NCBI GenBank assembly: GCA_032209605.1
Contig: JASFXZ010000001.1
Span: 38,134,619 to 38,198,618, forward strand
Direction of reading: 5' to 3'
Source: Mactromeris polynyma
Lineage: Eukaryota; Mollusca; Bivalvia; Venerida; Mactridae
DNA: 64,000 nucleotides
In this document: piece by piece, positions 49,164 to 61,709 of the stretch
Position numbering within the stretch: position 1 is the first letter of the stretch
How the letters are laid out: every line of letters begins with the position of its first letter
Translations under genes and position numbers: made by a program
Notes under the pieces: generated by a model
Database searches by the model: none
Told to the model about the DNA's origin: nothing
The model's input: only the letters and a program-made list of their open reading frames with translations

Positions 49164-49918
49164 AATATGTTCTGTCTGAGATTCACTCTTTGTTTTGATA
49201 TATCTGTCTAGATGAGTAGATCTATATCATTGATATTTTTTCTAACTTACAACAGTTGTGATCTTGATGTTGTATGTGGTGATTTCGGACATCTAATGAC
49301 CATGCAAATTGGCCTACCAAGTCACAGAATCGTGGGTTGAAGGGTTCTGGAGTTATTGAGTAGAAACTATTTTTGTACTCCGAGTCACTAGATGTGAAAT
49401 TGACCTCTGTCATATCGACCTCACCATAATTACAGTCCATTGTATTATAGAGCCGAAAAAGCAGACCCTTCACAAAATCATTATTTCTAGAATTTTGCAC
49501 AAACTATCCATACTATATCATTTTCTAATTCATTAGACATAACTTACAATTCACTTATATCAATACAAGGGTAACTGAAAAAAATAAGGACAAGCTTATG
49601 TCCCAAAATGTTATTGATAAATAAATGCCATCACATACCGTAAACAAGTGATTGACCTTATATACCTGCATTCAGTGAGTCTGTTCCATTTATCTGACTC
49701 GAATCGCAATCAAGTATGTGGAATCAGATTTTAGTTTATTGATCTATGGCTGAGCTCTTCAAATAAGGATATATATAATATTATATTGTATGTTCCTCTG
49801 TTTACTGTTGATGTTTGGAAGTTGTCTAACATATGAACAGTTTGTGATGGAATCAGCTTGCTGAACTGAATAGGAAGGTTGGGAGCATGTTAAAAGCCAC
49901 AGCAGTAACTAGGAATTC

Positions 49919-49924
49919 TTTATT
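49919..49924 (-). terminator. Putative polyadenylation signal of UBL7
   Basis: AATAAA on minus (TTTATT on plus) about 150 bases after the UBL7 stop codon at 50076. The converging LDLa gene ends near 49163, leaving about 750 bases between the two 3' ends. Confidence 0.5.
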
Positions 49925-50075
49925 GTTCAAATTATGTCCAGTTATCCTTAAACAAAGTCATTTGGAACACAAATAGAAAACAATTATGTTTCTCTCATTC
50001 ACTCAAAGTTTATCTATCAATTCATGTCCTTTCAAGTTCAATGCATGTTGAAATATTGACGTCCAATACCGTCTC

Positions 50076-53000
50076 TCATGTAGATCCACCTCCAAAAAGA
50101 AGATCCAACGCAGCCTGCATATCTCCATTAGTTACCTGAAGAGCTTGTCTGGCTGCATTCTCGTCGGTGATACCCATTTCTCTCATTTGCTGAACCTGAC
50201 TCTGCAACAAATATAACATAACTTATATACATCATCAATGTTGAATTCATTAATGAAAAGGAACATTAGTTAATTTAAACATTTGGCCAATTGTTAGAGT
50301 AACAATCTGGGGCAAAGGGGGTTCGTAGGGATTCTTGCTAGAAAAACAAGATCACCTCAATGGGATGCAGATGCTCTTCTGCAGGCTACTTTTTCATTGG
50401 AACTTACCTAATTTTTCCGTAAGTAATTGACAATTAACATCCTTAAAGAAATCAGAGGTGGAGGCCAAATGTCTTTATAGAAGTACAGTCCACACTCAAA
50501 GTGTCGACATTGGTAATTTCGACATTCCGGTTTAGTCAACATATTTGTAAAGTACCGATTTCTGTCGCTATATATAGGGAAAATGATTTATATATCAACA
50601 TTTCGGCTAAGTCGATGTGATTTCACACCTTAATGTACTCGATTGCGTCGACATCCTCACGATATGATTGAAATTGAGAAGATGTCAATTGACCGTGAAG
50701 AGATAAACACATTCATCTCGACCAGTTGTTTGTTCCACAATGAATTTGTTGATAGTTTGTAAAACAATGCACAAACAAGAAATGGGCAATGCCCACAAAC
50801 CAGATTTTAAACCTAATTATTTGTAACCAAGGCTCTGTTTGTATAATGAATACATGATGATCATCAATGCTGCAAAGGTGCCAGAGGTGATACATGCATA
50901 CAAACACTCCCACTTAGATATATTATATATATATGGAACAACTATACAACAAGTTTGATGTCAATACACCCACGAATAGCGAAGATATTAAGTGGAAACT
51001 GATTTTTAAATTTTAAGTGACCTTGGACGGAACGAACCAAAAAGCAATCCCAAGCGAGATCTTCACATGTTCTTACTATACACCAAGTTTGATGTCAATA
51101 TGACCAACAAATCTAAAGTTATTAGCCGGAGAGCAAATTGCAATTTTTAGTAAAGGTGACCTTGACCTTTGACAAAATGATTCCAAAAGCGATCCCAAGC
51201 GAGCTCTCCACATGTTCTTACTATACACCAAGTTTGATGTCAATATGACCAACAAATCTAAAGTTATTCGCCGGAAACCAAATTGCTACTTTAAGTAATG
51301 GTGACCTTGACCTTTGGCGGAACGAGTCCAAAAGCAACCCCAAGCAAGCTCTCCACATTTTCTTACTATACACCAAGTTTGATGTCAATATGATCAACAA
51401 AACAAAAGTTATTCGCCGGGAACCAAATTTCTATTTTTAGTAACAGTGACCTTGACCTTTGTCAGGCCGAACCCAAAAGTAAAAGTTATTCGCCGGAAAC
51501 CAAATTGCTATTTTAAGTAATGGTGACCTTGACCTTTGTCGGACCGAACCCAAAAGCAATCCCAAGCGAGCTCTCCACATGTTCTTACTATACACCAAGT
51601 TTGATGTCAATATGATCAATGTAACTAAAGTTATTCGCCGGAAACCAAATTTCTATTTTTAGTAAAGGTGACCTTGACCTTTGTCGGACCGAACCCAAAA
51701 GCAATCCCAAGCGAGCTCTCCATATGTTCTTACTGTACACCAAGTTTGGTTACAATATGATCAACAGAACTCAAGTTATTCGCCGGAAACCACCCAGTTT
51801 GACGCCCGCCCGCCCGCCCTCCCGCCCGCCCAACGACATCACCATTCTAATAACCTGGTTTTTTTCAAAAACCTGGTTAACAAGCATAGGTCTATCCTAG
51901 ACATAAATAAATCTGAATAACACCAATTATCATGAGACAGTTAGTACTGATAAAATTCAATTACTCGCCGTATATTACTGAATATAGTTGAAACTTGGAC
52001 ACAAAGCATATACACATTATGTATTTAAATTATACAAATTATCAGTTATTTTTACAATACCTACAGCAAAACACACTAATAGTGAGTTATACCACACTGC
52101 CATAGCGAAAATGCATACATATGAGATGAGTAAGATTGCCTGAACTTTAAAATACGATATCGAGGGTTCAGTGCGAGACTATACTAACTCCTATATAAAC
52201 CCTATATACTAACCCTAACCCCCCTAACCCTAAATAAATACATAGGAGTTAGTAAAGTCTTGCGCTGAACCCTCGATATGTCGACATTCACATAAGTTGA
52301 CATTTTGTATCAGGTATAATGTTGACATAACGTATTTCTACTGTATCACCTTCAGTCAAATTGTCACACGTACACTTTACTTGCTTTTATGTGTAGAATA
52401 AGAAATACCAGTACACAAGTTAATGTCAAAATAAAAATGATACATAATATGAACAACTTACAGACATGGCTCCCATCTGCGCTTGCTGCATTGCTTCTAG
52501 AAAAAAATCTGACGTTATAATGTTCCCTGTGATGGGTTGGCTTTCATTTCTCTGAAAGGACAACATAAATTAATATTAATCAATATTGTTGAAACAATTT
52601 TTTTTAAGGACTTGCCCGTTCGGGCAGACAGCTTGCAATTTCCACTTGCCTGAATTCACTTTCACTTGCCCGAATAAAATTAACAGCACCGTCAAAATAA
52701 CAAAGAAACATGATGTTTTAATGGCTGTTTAGATTTGTTAAATCTGAAATGAAGACTTGTAACGATAGTTAATGAAAAAGTGCTGCTGCACAAAGGACAG
52801 TATAACGTTATAACAGTATACATTTCATCTTGCTATATTATGTAGTTTCCAAATATCGCTTTTGTGCACATTGTATGTGTTTTAGCTTACCAGAGCTCAA
52901 GTCGCGCTATTGTGATCGCCCTGTGTCCATCATGTGTTGTCAATAATATGTTTAAAACAACTTTTCCGAAACCGCTTGATGAATTTCGACTGAACCTCAC

Positions 53001-56000
53001 AGAAAAGTTCATTGGGTGGTGCCCTTAGAACCCACCTTAGCAACAATGACACTTCTTAGCAACCATGTACTTCCATAGTAACTAATGAGTTTTATAGCTT
53101 TTATGCATATGATAGTTGTTGTACTCATGTGAGTGATCTAGTGCCATCTTGTTGTTTGATTATTGTAAATAATGTTTCTACGTTTCTACTGCATTGACTG
53201 TATATGAAAATAGTTTGTGATCAAACCATTTTGAACTTGATAATTACAACTCAAATCCTTATGTGTTGCCTCTCATCACCTTCTAGTTATATTCCAGTTG
53301 TTAAATATTCGTAATATTTTGCTGTGCGAGTTCAAAATCTAGGTTACTCAGACAGTTATATTGATCATCATAAAAGATTCTGTTAATTTGAATAAATTGT
53401 TATTGTGTTACATTGTTTAGTAAATGTCTGTCTGTTGTGGAACTTTGCAGCAACTTTGCAGGAAGTTTGTGGCAACTTCACAGAAAGTTTCCTGCAACAA
53501 AACTGTTTGCAGCAAGTTTGCAGCAAACTTTTACCATGCAAATGAGGTTTGCTGCAGAATTTGCTGCTAACTGCATTTGCATTAAGGTTTGCGGCAAAGT
53601 TGCAGCAAACTTAATTTGCATGGTAAAAATTTGCAGCAAAGCAGTTTGCGACACTTTGCTGCAAATTCACAAGAAGGAGGTTTTTTTTCATAAGGGGAAC
53701 CATATGACGGTAAGATGACTCCTACATACCAAATTCAAACTACGTTGTCAGGGTATAGATACAAACAATGGTTTCATAAAACAGCTTCACAACTTGTACA
53801 ATCCTAAAACATGGCAATTTTTTCATTTTGTACTAGTTGATTACACTATTGATGAGTTGTGAAGCCTGGAAAGCAGTCTTTCACTGATACAGAAATTGTG
53901 TGCACGTTCACAGAGGATGACGATAGAATCATTCTGAATGTAGAAATGCCAGAGTAACTTACAGGTCCACCGGTAGCTGCCGCCAATGCTGCTGCCAGCT
54001 GATTGGCTGTTATTGCTTGACCTCCACTCTGAAATACAACAACACCTAAAACCTTGTATTGTTTATGTACACTAAACTTTGTAAACACTTGTAAACATGA
54101 GTTTTTAGCTTAAGTATTAACACTTGGTGTATGTAAAATTTACAATTAACATAACAAACACTATGTGGTTAAGACAATGCCTACAGGCAATTAGAAGCAA
54201 AATAATTCTGACAAGCAACAGAGGCAAGTATGCAAATTTACAAACGTCGACTCAGCATTCAGACCTCAAAATTCTCTCTCCTGAGTCTGTAAGTGGAGAT
54301 TTGGAAATGGGAAGTGTATTTCAGTGCTGAGTGACTGTAATGATTACATTGTCAATTTGTGAGAGATTCGGAGATTTGAGTGTTCGAGCACCAAGTGCTT
54401 TGTAACAGTCAAAATATCATAATAAAGTCACACTCTTAAAGCACATTTTCAGATAATATCCTATCAAAACCGCAAAATAAACTTTAACATACCGGTCCTG
54501 CTGATTCTTCCTCATCATCAGACATTTGATCTAGTGAGTATGAGCCAGTTGAAGTACGGGAAAACTCCCCACTGCTCTCTGCACTCTTCACAGCTTCCGC
54601 AATTTTGTTTGCTAATTGTGGAAAGCATGGGTGGGCTTCTATGACTCTGTAATAGAATAAAACTCATATTGAAACAGAATTCCAGCAATTATTTACCATA
54701 TACCTCGAAACATATTTCAGTGAAAATGGAAGAGAAAAGCTCTCTAGTAATTAAGAACCAAGTCCTTAAAGTCTAGCCATACATAATAATTGTTCTCAAT
54801 TAATAGTTCTTGAAATTCCTACTCTGAAAGTTAATCTTCATTAGGTTACTATTAATCACAGGACATAGTCACGAGTTCTCTCCCTGACAATCACCAGCAC
54901 TTTTATTCTCCAAACATAAACTTAGCATAGTATAGGTTGACATCTCAGTATTGGTGAAGATTCTGAGCCAAGGTCAACATGTCATAGTATTTTCTATGTT
55001 TTAACTAAGTCAAGGGCCATAACTTTGCACTTACTGGGCAGAGCCAAACATGATACCCCAGGTGCACACTACACATGCTGGAGAACACTCCTGTAAAGTT
55101 TAATGACTCTGGCTCTTATACTTTTGGAGATAGTAGTGACACAAGATTTTGTGACGGACGGAAGGATGGACGGACAGATGGACAAGCTCTCGTAATAGAG
55201 AGATATTTTTTTTCACTCATTCCAAAAAAGGTAGATTCACTAAAATTAAGCACTAGCACTCAGGAATTTCTGCTTACTCAAATTTAAAGTTACTAACCCC
55301 GAGCTTCGAGCTAGTGGGATACTGTGAAAACTAAACTTAAGAAAAATTCATACTTTTGTTGAAGAGAGGTTGTTGCTAAGAGAAAGTCACTATGGAGTGG
55401 ATGGACTGTGGCACAATTAACAGAACATTGCTAATAGCGAAACATATCAGAACATGAATCACAGGTTGGTGTTAAAAGCCTTGACTTTAAAATACAGTTT
55501 GCCAAATGAGTCTGACTGCTTAACATGTCTTAAAGAATTATTCAGACATTTTCGAAACCCTTATATCTGAAAATTGTAGAACCCCTGTATTACTTGTATC
55601 AGTAATGAGTATGGTCTACCTACCTTCGTATATTTCCTGGGTGAACAAGAACTACCAGCAAGTCTGTATCCATAAATAATGCTGAAATAGAAATAATTCT
55701 ATTCAAATTTAGTAATGCAGTGAGATTTATGTTCATAGTACATCAAAGAAAGAATACATTGTTACAGGGAATGCCTCATACACAAGACAATGACTCCTGA
55801 CAAAGACCCCAGGGAAATAATAGTCTATGAAACATTAGAGGTTGAGCTAGGGTAAACATGCGTGGGAATGGAAAAGTTAGGAATTGTCAGGCTGATAATC
55901 AAAAACAACCATGGAGAATTTAAGGGGACAAAGGATGGTATACACCTCAGGAAAAGCCAAGAACGCCAGTGGCCAATTAAAGTCTTTAAATACCTAGGTA

Positions 56001-59000
56001 GGGAGACATATTGATGTAAGGGTGGATCCAAACTATGACAGTGGCCTATGGGTAGAATACCTGTATGCTAAACAGTATATCATGTGTTTGAACCTGGCGA
56101 GATTATTCCATAGTCTTTACAATTACTGAATTATGTATAAGAAGAGGTCAGACCATAAGAAAACCCATGAAGCAGTTATCGAGAGCAATTATTACCAGTG
56201 GAAAGAGTTTGTTTCACAATTGATGTAAAATATTTCAGTTTAGAACTCTAGACAAAAAATCCAGATTCCAAACCTATGCAGCTTTAAAAGTTGCAAGACA
56301 ATTATCATCAGCAAAGTATGTTCTCAGATTGTCTCTAAAATAGTTTATACCTTTAACTTTTTATAATGTAAGACATACAAATCATTAAATGGCAGTAAGT
56401 GAGGATCGTCTACCTCCAATTAATTTGACGTCAATCTGATGAGTATAAAACACATAACTGTCAATGTGTATAGTGCCTAAAGCTAGGGATACAACAACTA
56501 ATTCAATAAATTTCATGTAAATATTTTTACATGTAGTATTCCCTTAATTATAAACAAGAGGGCCATGATAACCCTGAATTGCTCACCGGGGCGCCTGCAA
56601 AAACTGGTATCTTTGTCACAGGATGTAAAAAGTAAAGATTCTCACAAAGATTTAGATTACCAGCATGTTACAGTTTGTTTGCCCTTTACTGACCGACCCG
56701 AGATTTAGCCCCCGACTCAAACATTTTTTTTGTTTTTTTGTTGTTTTTTTGTTATAAACCCAAGACCGACCCGAGCATTTACTAAAAACAGTTTAAATGC
56801 CTATGATCAAGTCTGAATGATCTTGGTTAATCATGGTTAATTATTGATAGTCCACCATTTTGTCACACTACGATGTGTGCAGTTTGTTCTTCTTAGTTAT
56901 CAAAAGGCAAAACAATGACTTTTTTTGTTTTATTATGTTTGCCTTATGATAGCTTCCTCTCGCTAGAAAGACTTTAGAACCCAAAGTTAGAAAAAAGTAT
57001 GACACAAAAATGGTCATAGTTGCCCTTATAATATTGTCATCAACTATTATTGAAGCCTCGTGCTCATACTCACTAAAACAGATGAGCTATATAAAGTATT
57101 AAAAATAAGTCTACATAAAGGTGTAAATTTTGCTTTCATTTTATCAACATTAATTTTTTCTGAATTGATCCGAGCTTATGTTAACCATGTTTTTGACAAC
57201 CACATGTCATTTTACCGTATCTTTTTTAATATTTACAATTATTTTACTGTACCCGCCCACCCAATGTACCACGTGCCGAAATTACCACGCATGAACAATA
57301 CATTTCGAATAAAACATATTAAAATATTTTTCCTACCTACCTACCCACCTCATAAATCTAGGGTCGGTAAAGGGCAAACAAAGACTTTTTTAATTTTGGC
57401 CTAACCCAAGGTACATTTGTGTGAAATCTTATTGAAATTGAGCCAGTAGTTTTTGACACGAAGATTTTTTAAAAGTTTTTACTCTATGTTGCCATGACAA
57501 CCAGAATTCTGCGTGGAATGGAATTCTGAAAGAGGACCAGATAAAGTGTGGATGGATGGACAGACAGACAACAGCTCAGGTGAGCTAAAAACCCACAAAT
57601 CAATAATTCATGACTATAAATTGTCAAATAAATACACAAGGGGTTGATTGAACAAACCTAGGGGCTGTATTTAATGATGTTTTTGGTTATCGAAAATTTG
57701 GTACAAACCTATACAGGCTGAAACTGTCAATAAAACTGTCATTTTTAATGTTATTTTGCTTCAAAACAAACTTGGTCTTCCGTTAATGTATACATTTAGT
57801 ATCTTACTTCATGTATCTCATGTATTCATTTCATAAAAATGAATCTATCTTCTATGTATTTATGTTGATGAAATTTGTTGTTGTTGTTAAATTAATAAGA
57901 CTTTAAATTATAAGTTAACTACTTACTCAGAGTTGATGGGCTATTGTCCAAGCCTGGTATATTTTGTACAAGATCATGTAGCAAATCAGGTGAGTTGACA
58001 ATGTTCTCTATCTGTGGGAAGAAGGATCTAGCATACAAAAGCATTCAGTATAAAAAAATTGATGTACGACATTGGTTTAGTGTACATCACAAGTTCTCTC
58101 CCTTCTATAGTAAGTATATACAGTACAATGTACATACATTAAAGAAGGGATATAGAAGTGGGGAGAACTTGTGACAATCTCCAGTGGTTTAGTGCATAAA
58201 TTGCCAGCTATTTGCCTTAGAACAAATAAAAAATATGAATGATTCAAGTAACATGGACAAAAATAACAGTAAAAATATCCCAGACTCGTATCATTTTCAA
58301 TCTTCTTTAAAATTGTAGGTGATATGATTTGTGAGGATTTGACAAGTTCAGTTATAATACAAATAAATACACATTTTTGGGCTTAAATAAAAAAGAAAAT
58401 GGCCAACTGCCTTCATCCAAGTTGTTTAGTTTAAACTTTATTTATTATTACATGTATTCACAAATACAACACATGTAAAGTTACAACATAATACTATGAT
58501 AATATGGATTGGAATACAGGTCAATACTTATCTTAATTCCTTTCCAAAAGTTGTGTAATATCAGATTAAAAAGTTTTAATGTCCGTAACATTTATCGTTC
58601 ATCAGAATTCATAAAGCAATTAAAATACCACACGAAAGAACTAGAGTTGGACAGATACCTGAACCACATAATTATATTCTGTGTTTGGCATAATAGGTCT
58701 CAGATTTGAATTAAAATACTCATAATGCATTTAACCATCGCAAATCATAAAGAATGACAGACGACTGGTAGCAATTCAATAAAAACAAACACTGCTAATC
58801 ATCCTACATAAGTGATAGTGCAATACTTACTGTAGATTTAAAAGCAGGACTTTTCAAAGTAGTCTGCAATAAGCTAAGTAACTGTCGAACTTCAGAGTTG
58901 GCCACATCAGCTACAAAATACATAAAAGTCATCAGGAGGCAACAAATTCTGTGATAAGTTTGACAATACTATCATTAGACGAGAATTAACATGGCACAAT

Positions 59001-61709
59001 TAAAACCATGTTAATTCATTTCTGCTGTTTATTGCATTAATGGTTGCCCAGCACTAGTTCAGAATTCACAGATTCTGTTTACTGCATATGGCTTACTTAT
59101 GAAGACTGTTGGAAGCTCCTTTGGGTACAACAGACAATTGAAACTCATAAATAATAACTTAAACAAGAATAAAAAGTATTAATTTTATCAGACTTTGCTA
59201 AGCCATTCGTTTTGAAAGACTGCACACTTAATTTTACAACTAGTCCAAGAAACAGTAATAGATATACTCTGGATGGGTATAAATGTGGGAATTTCCCTCT
59301 AATCCTGGGGTACATACAACAGTATACGGTTAACATCGTGCTTGAATTGCTATGAAACAAAGACAGGATTTAACGTCTGACTGAACTTCTATGAATCTAA
59401 AATTAAACTTTGTTTGTACCCCTGGTAAAAACCCATTTCCAGATTTCATCTATTGCAAGCCATGTCCAGTTCTTTTCATATTCTGAATGAATGCACACGT
59501 ATGTAATAATTATATTCTTAATTCTAACTCAACATGACAAGTGATCACAAACTCGCTCTGGAAAGTAAAATATTCATCTTGATTAGCTTGGGACTTGGAA
59601 ACCAAATAATTGGACAATGAATGACAAGCGTACATACCTTTTGTTGGAGATAGGTTCTGTACTCCTGTGTCAGGAATAAGGTGAATAGTTGATCCTGCTT
59701 TTATTCCATAAGAATCAAGACTGGCATTTTCCTTCAGACATTGACCACAATAAACAACAGCTGAAATTATGTATATGTGTGTGATATTCATTGGTCATTT
59801 TTTATTACAAAATACTGAAATCTTTCCTAAACCACCATGGCCACTGTCTATGGAAAAGCATGGCATTTAGTATAGATATTTATAATACTGTTCTTACAGT
59901 GTAATGTGAAACACTATTTATTTATATTGAAATTATACATGTTGAAATGAGTGATATAGTCAGTACAAGCACCAGATCATTGAAGTTTCCCATACTGGCG
60001 ACTTCACTACTTCAGATATGTAAATACAAATTAATAGATTTTCTTCTTCTTGTTTGCCAAATGGGGTTTCTTAACACTTGGCTTTTTTTTAAAACATGTA
60101 CAATGTTGTAAATTTATATCAATTTTGTACTTTTCCACATTTTTCTCAAATATTTAGATTTGTTTTGTCCTCTGAAAGATACTTATTTTAGATTTACACT
60201 TGGTATTTAAGCAATTTTATACTCAACATCACCTATGAATAAATACTTTAAATAATAACATAGAGCTGCAATTTCTCTCATTCAAATTTTGTATTTCACT
60301 TTTATTGTATTTTCTTTATTTCATATGTTTTCAATCTATTTTTTCTTCCTCATAGAATTAATATTAAAATCTTACAATGTGTCATGCATATGATTTTTCG
60401 AATTAGTTATATGTATAAATGCACAAATAATGTAAAGACGCTAATGTAGTAATGATCATTTAAATATGCCGTTTATAAATAAAATATTGCTTAGATGAAA
60501 AATTTGTCAGACTGTAAATGAAGCATTGCCACTCAGATTAAACTAAATAAGCCTGAAGCCATAGAAATTATTTCAATTAGGACCTATAAGTAATGGAAGC
60601 TAGTCCAAATGATTAGACATTTAGGCCAGGGTTATAATATTTTGATGTTTCCCATGTCAAAAGTAAATATGCAAATTTGTGTATGGAATTACTGTAAAAT
60701 CCTCAATTAGAACCCATTGGGAACAAAACCTGGCATATACACATATGTGTTTGACTTGATAACAACATCATAATTCATATATACTAAACTGTTAATTAAT
60801 AAAAGTGTCTTGCAGGAAATACACAGACATTTTGCTGCCTTTGTTCAGCAGCAGCTCTTTGTCAATGTGAGGCTTATAATTGGAATTAATGTGAATAAAC
60901 AGTGAATAAGCCAGTTTATGTTTTAATGGGCTTGTCCATGTATTAAAGACTAAACATGTATGCCTGAACATTTGGTCAGGACAAGTGATTTTTAAATCTA
61001 CTTGTCGGACTTGTCCAGAAGTACAAAAAGTTAATGTTGAGCCCTGAGTATTGGGTTTCAGCCCCACATCTTGATCATGTTTTCCATTTCATTTACTTAT
61101 ATCTACATCTACATAATAGTCCCAACAATCAGAAATTTGATTATGATTGGGAGGCGCAAGTCAGGTGACAATACAATAGCCTGAATAGGGCAGTGGCGTT
61201 TGATGGCCCACTGTAGTTTGATGCCAGATGGGAGAGGTGTAGGGGTGAGGAGTTAGACAGCCATCCAATTAGCTCAGTCGGTAGAGCAATGCACTGGTGT
61301 TTTGGGGGTGGTTGTTTCAAGTCCCACACCCAGTACACCCCATGCTTAATTCATTGATTATCCATACATACACACTACAACAGGAAATTTAGAGGGTTTA
61401 TAAGTTAAGTTGATAGGAGCCATGTATAATTGAATATATATGAACATTTTTACTAGAATTACTAGTTTCTTACAGATTTACAGAAAACAAAAGAAGGGAG
61501 TGTCCGAACACTAGTCCAGTAAATTTCAACCAATTTCAAAGGTAACCAAGTCTTTAAACATACTTACAAAATTTATTGTCCGCTATTTTCAAATCAGATA
61601 TTACTTTTTCCTTGAAATTCTTCACATTTGAATGAACATCTACTCCAACTATACGTTTCTTTCCACAATTTTCTGCTGACAAACGATCGTAAACATTGAC
61701 GGACGCCAT
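50076..61709 (-). CDS. UBL7: Ubiquitin-like protein 7 (UBL-UBA adaptor)
   Basis: Nine coding exons in transcript order: 61568-61709, 59638-59760, 58831-58910, 57927-58011, 55624-55681, 54493-54646, 53963-54028, 52462-52551, 50076-50201. All are GT-AG and the phases close to 307 aa. The N-terminal ubiquitin-like domain (about 1-85) includes YCGQCLKENASLDSYGIKAG, closely matching the UBL7 hallmark YCG..L....TLD.YGI..GST. Residues about 93-180 form a helical STI1-like middle region, 205-211 are acidic (SDDEEES), and 211-266 are low-complexity Ala/Gln/Ser. The C-terminal UBA domain (about 266-305) has MREMGITDENAARQALQ and GDMQAALDLLFGG. UBL7 is a shuttle-type ubiquitin-binding protein; its human counterpart is about 380 aa, so the linker is shorter here. 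The start sits in TTCAAAATGGCG, and no upstream extension is needed. Introns carry a family A hairpin, a nested element pair and SINEs. Confidence 0.94.
50774..51882. mobile_element. Composite element with internal ~145 bp tandem array
   Basis: Begins AACAAGAAATGGGCAATGCC and ends AACCTGGTTAACA after a GCCCGCCCGCCC run (about 51803-51831). The interior consists of tandem copies marked by GTGACCTTGACCTTTG at about 51166, 51302, 51449, 51525 and 51669; spacings are 136-147 bp with one deleted 76 bp copy. It lies in UBL7 intron 8. Confidence 0.65.
52158..52279. mobile_element. Short foldback with telomere-like centre
   Basis: TATCGAGGGTTCAGTGCGAG pairs with its near-complement ending CTGAACCCTCGATA, and CTAACTCCTAT pairs with ATAGGAGTTAG. 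The loop (about 52205-52236) contains ACCCTAACCC and CCCTAACCCTAA-like motifs. It lies in UBL7 intron 8. Confidence 0.7.
53440..53690. repeat. GTTTGCAGCAAA-rich palindromic low-complexity block
   Basis: Many copies of TTTGCAGCAA and its complement TTGCTGCAAA on both strands, including a larger inverted pair around AAACTTTTACCATGCAAATG and ATTTGCATGGTAAAAATTTG. It lies in UBL7 intron 7; the short ORF across it is not considered a gene. Confidence 0.75.
54868..54891. mobile_element. Family A single-arm fragment
   Basis: CACGAGTTCTCTCCCTGACA is one arm end of family A with no matching second arm nearby. It lies in UBL7 intron 5. Confidence 0.45.
56045..56240 (+). mobile_element. SINE of the GAAGCAGT-tail family
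   Basis: GTGTTTGAACCTGG resembles a B box. ATGAAGCAGTTATCGAGAGC and TTTCACAATTGATGTAAAA match the 13290 and 42835 copies. It lies in UBL7 intron 4. Confidence 0.5.
56554..57590. mobile_element. Host repeat (AACAAGAGGGCCATGATAA ... GGTGAGCTAAAA) split by a nested insertion
   Basis: The left part begins AACAAGAGGGCCATGATAAC and the right part ends CAGCTCAGGTGAGCTAAAA, a pairing recalled from bivalve repeats. Just inside the right end are GGATGGATGGACAGACAGAC repeats. The two halves are separated by the inserted element at 56672-57385. It lies in UBL7 intron 4. Confidence 0.55.
56672..57385. mobile_element. Nested terminal-inverted-repeat element (TTTGCCCTTTACTGACCGAC ends)
   Basis: The left end AGTTTGTTTGCCCTTTACTG and the right end GTAAAGGGCAAACAAAGACT are inverted complements with one or two mismatches. 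The 714 bp body has no long meaningful ORF. It interrupts a different repeat. A half copy begins near 62688, and the 16549-16939 element is a relative. Confidence 0.7.
58076..58195. mobile_element. Family A hairpin MITE, copy 5
   Basis: CACAAGTTCTCTCCCTTCTA pairs with the GGAGAACTTGTG arm; the element ends with the CAATCTCC motif seen in copies 1 and 4. It lies in UBL7 intron 3 close to exon 4. Confidence 0.72.
61263..61340 (+). mobile_element. tRNA-like sequence, probably SINE head or tRNA pseudogene
   Basis: ATTAGCTCAGTCGGTAGAGC is an excellent A-box/D-arm match. The B-box region GGTTGTTTCAAGTCCCAC is imperfect, with two extra bases before TTCAAGTCC. No pairing acceptor stem was found, so a functional tRNA is unlikely. 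Confidence 0.45.

Noticed and set aside
61263..61340. Functional tRNA gene
   Set aside because: The D-arm is convincing, but the T-arm has extra bases and no acceptor stem pairs; more likely a SINE head or pseudogene.
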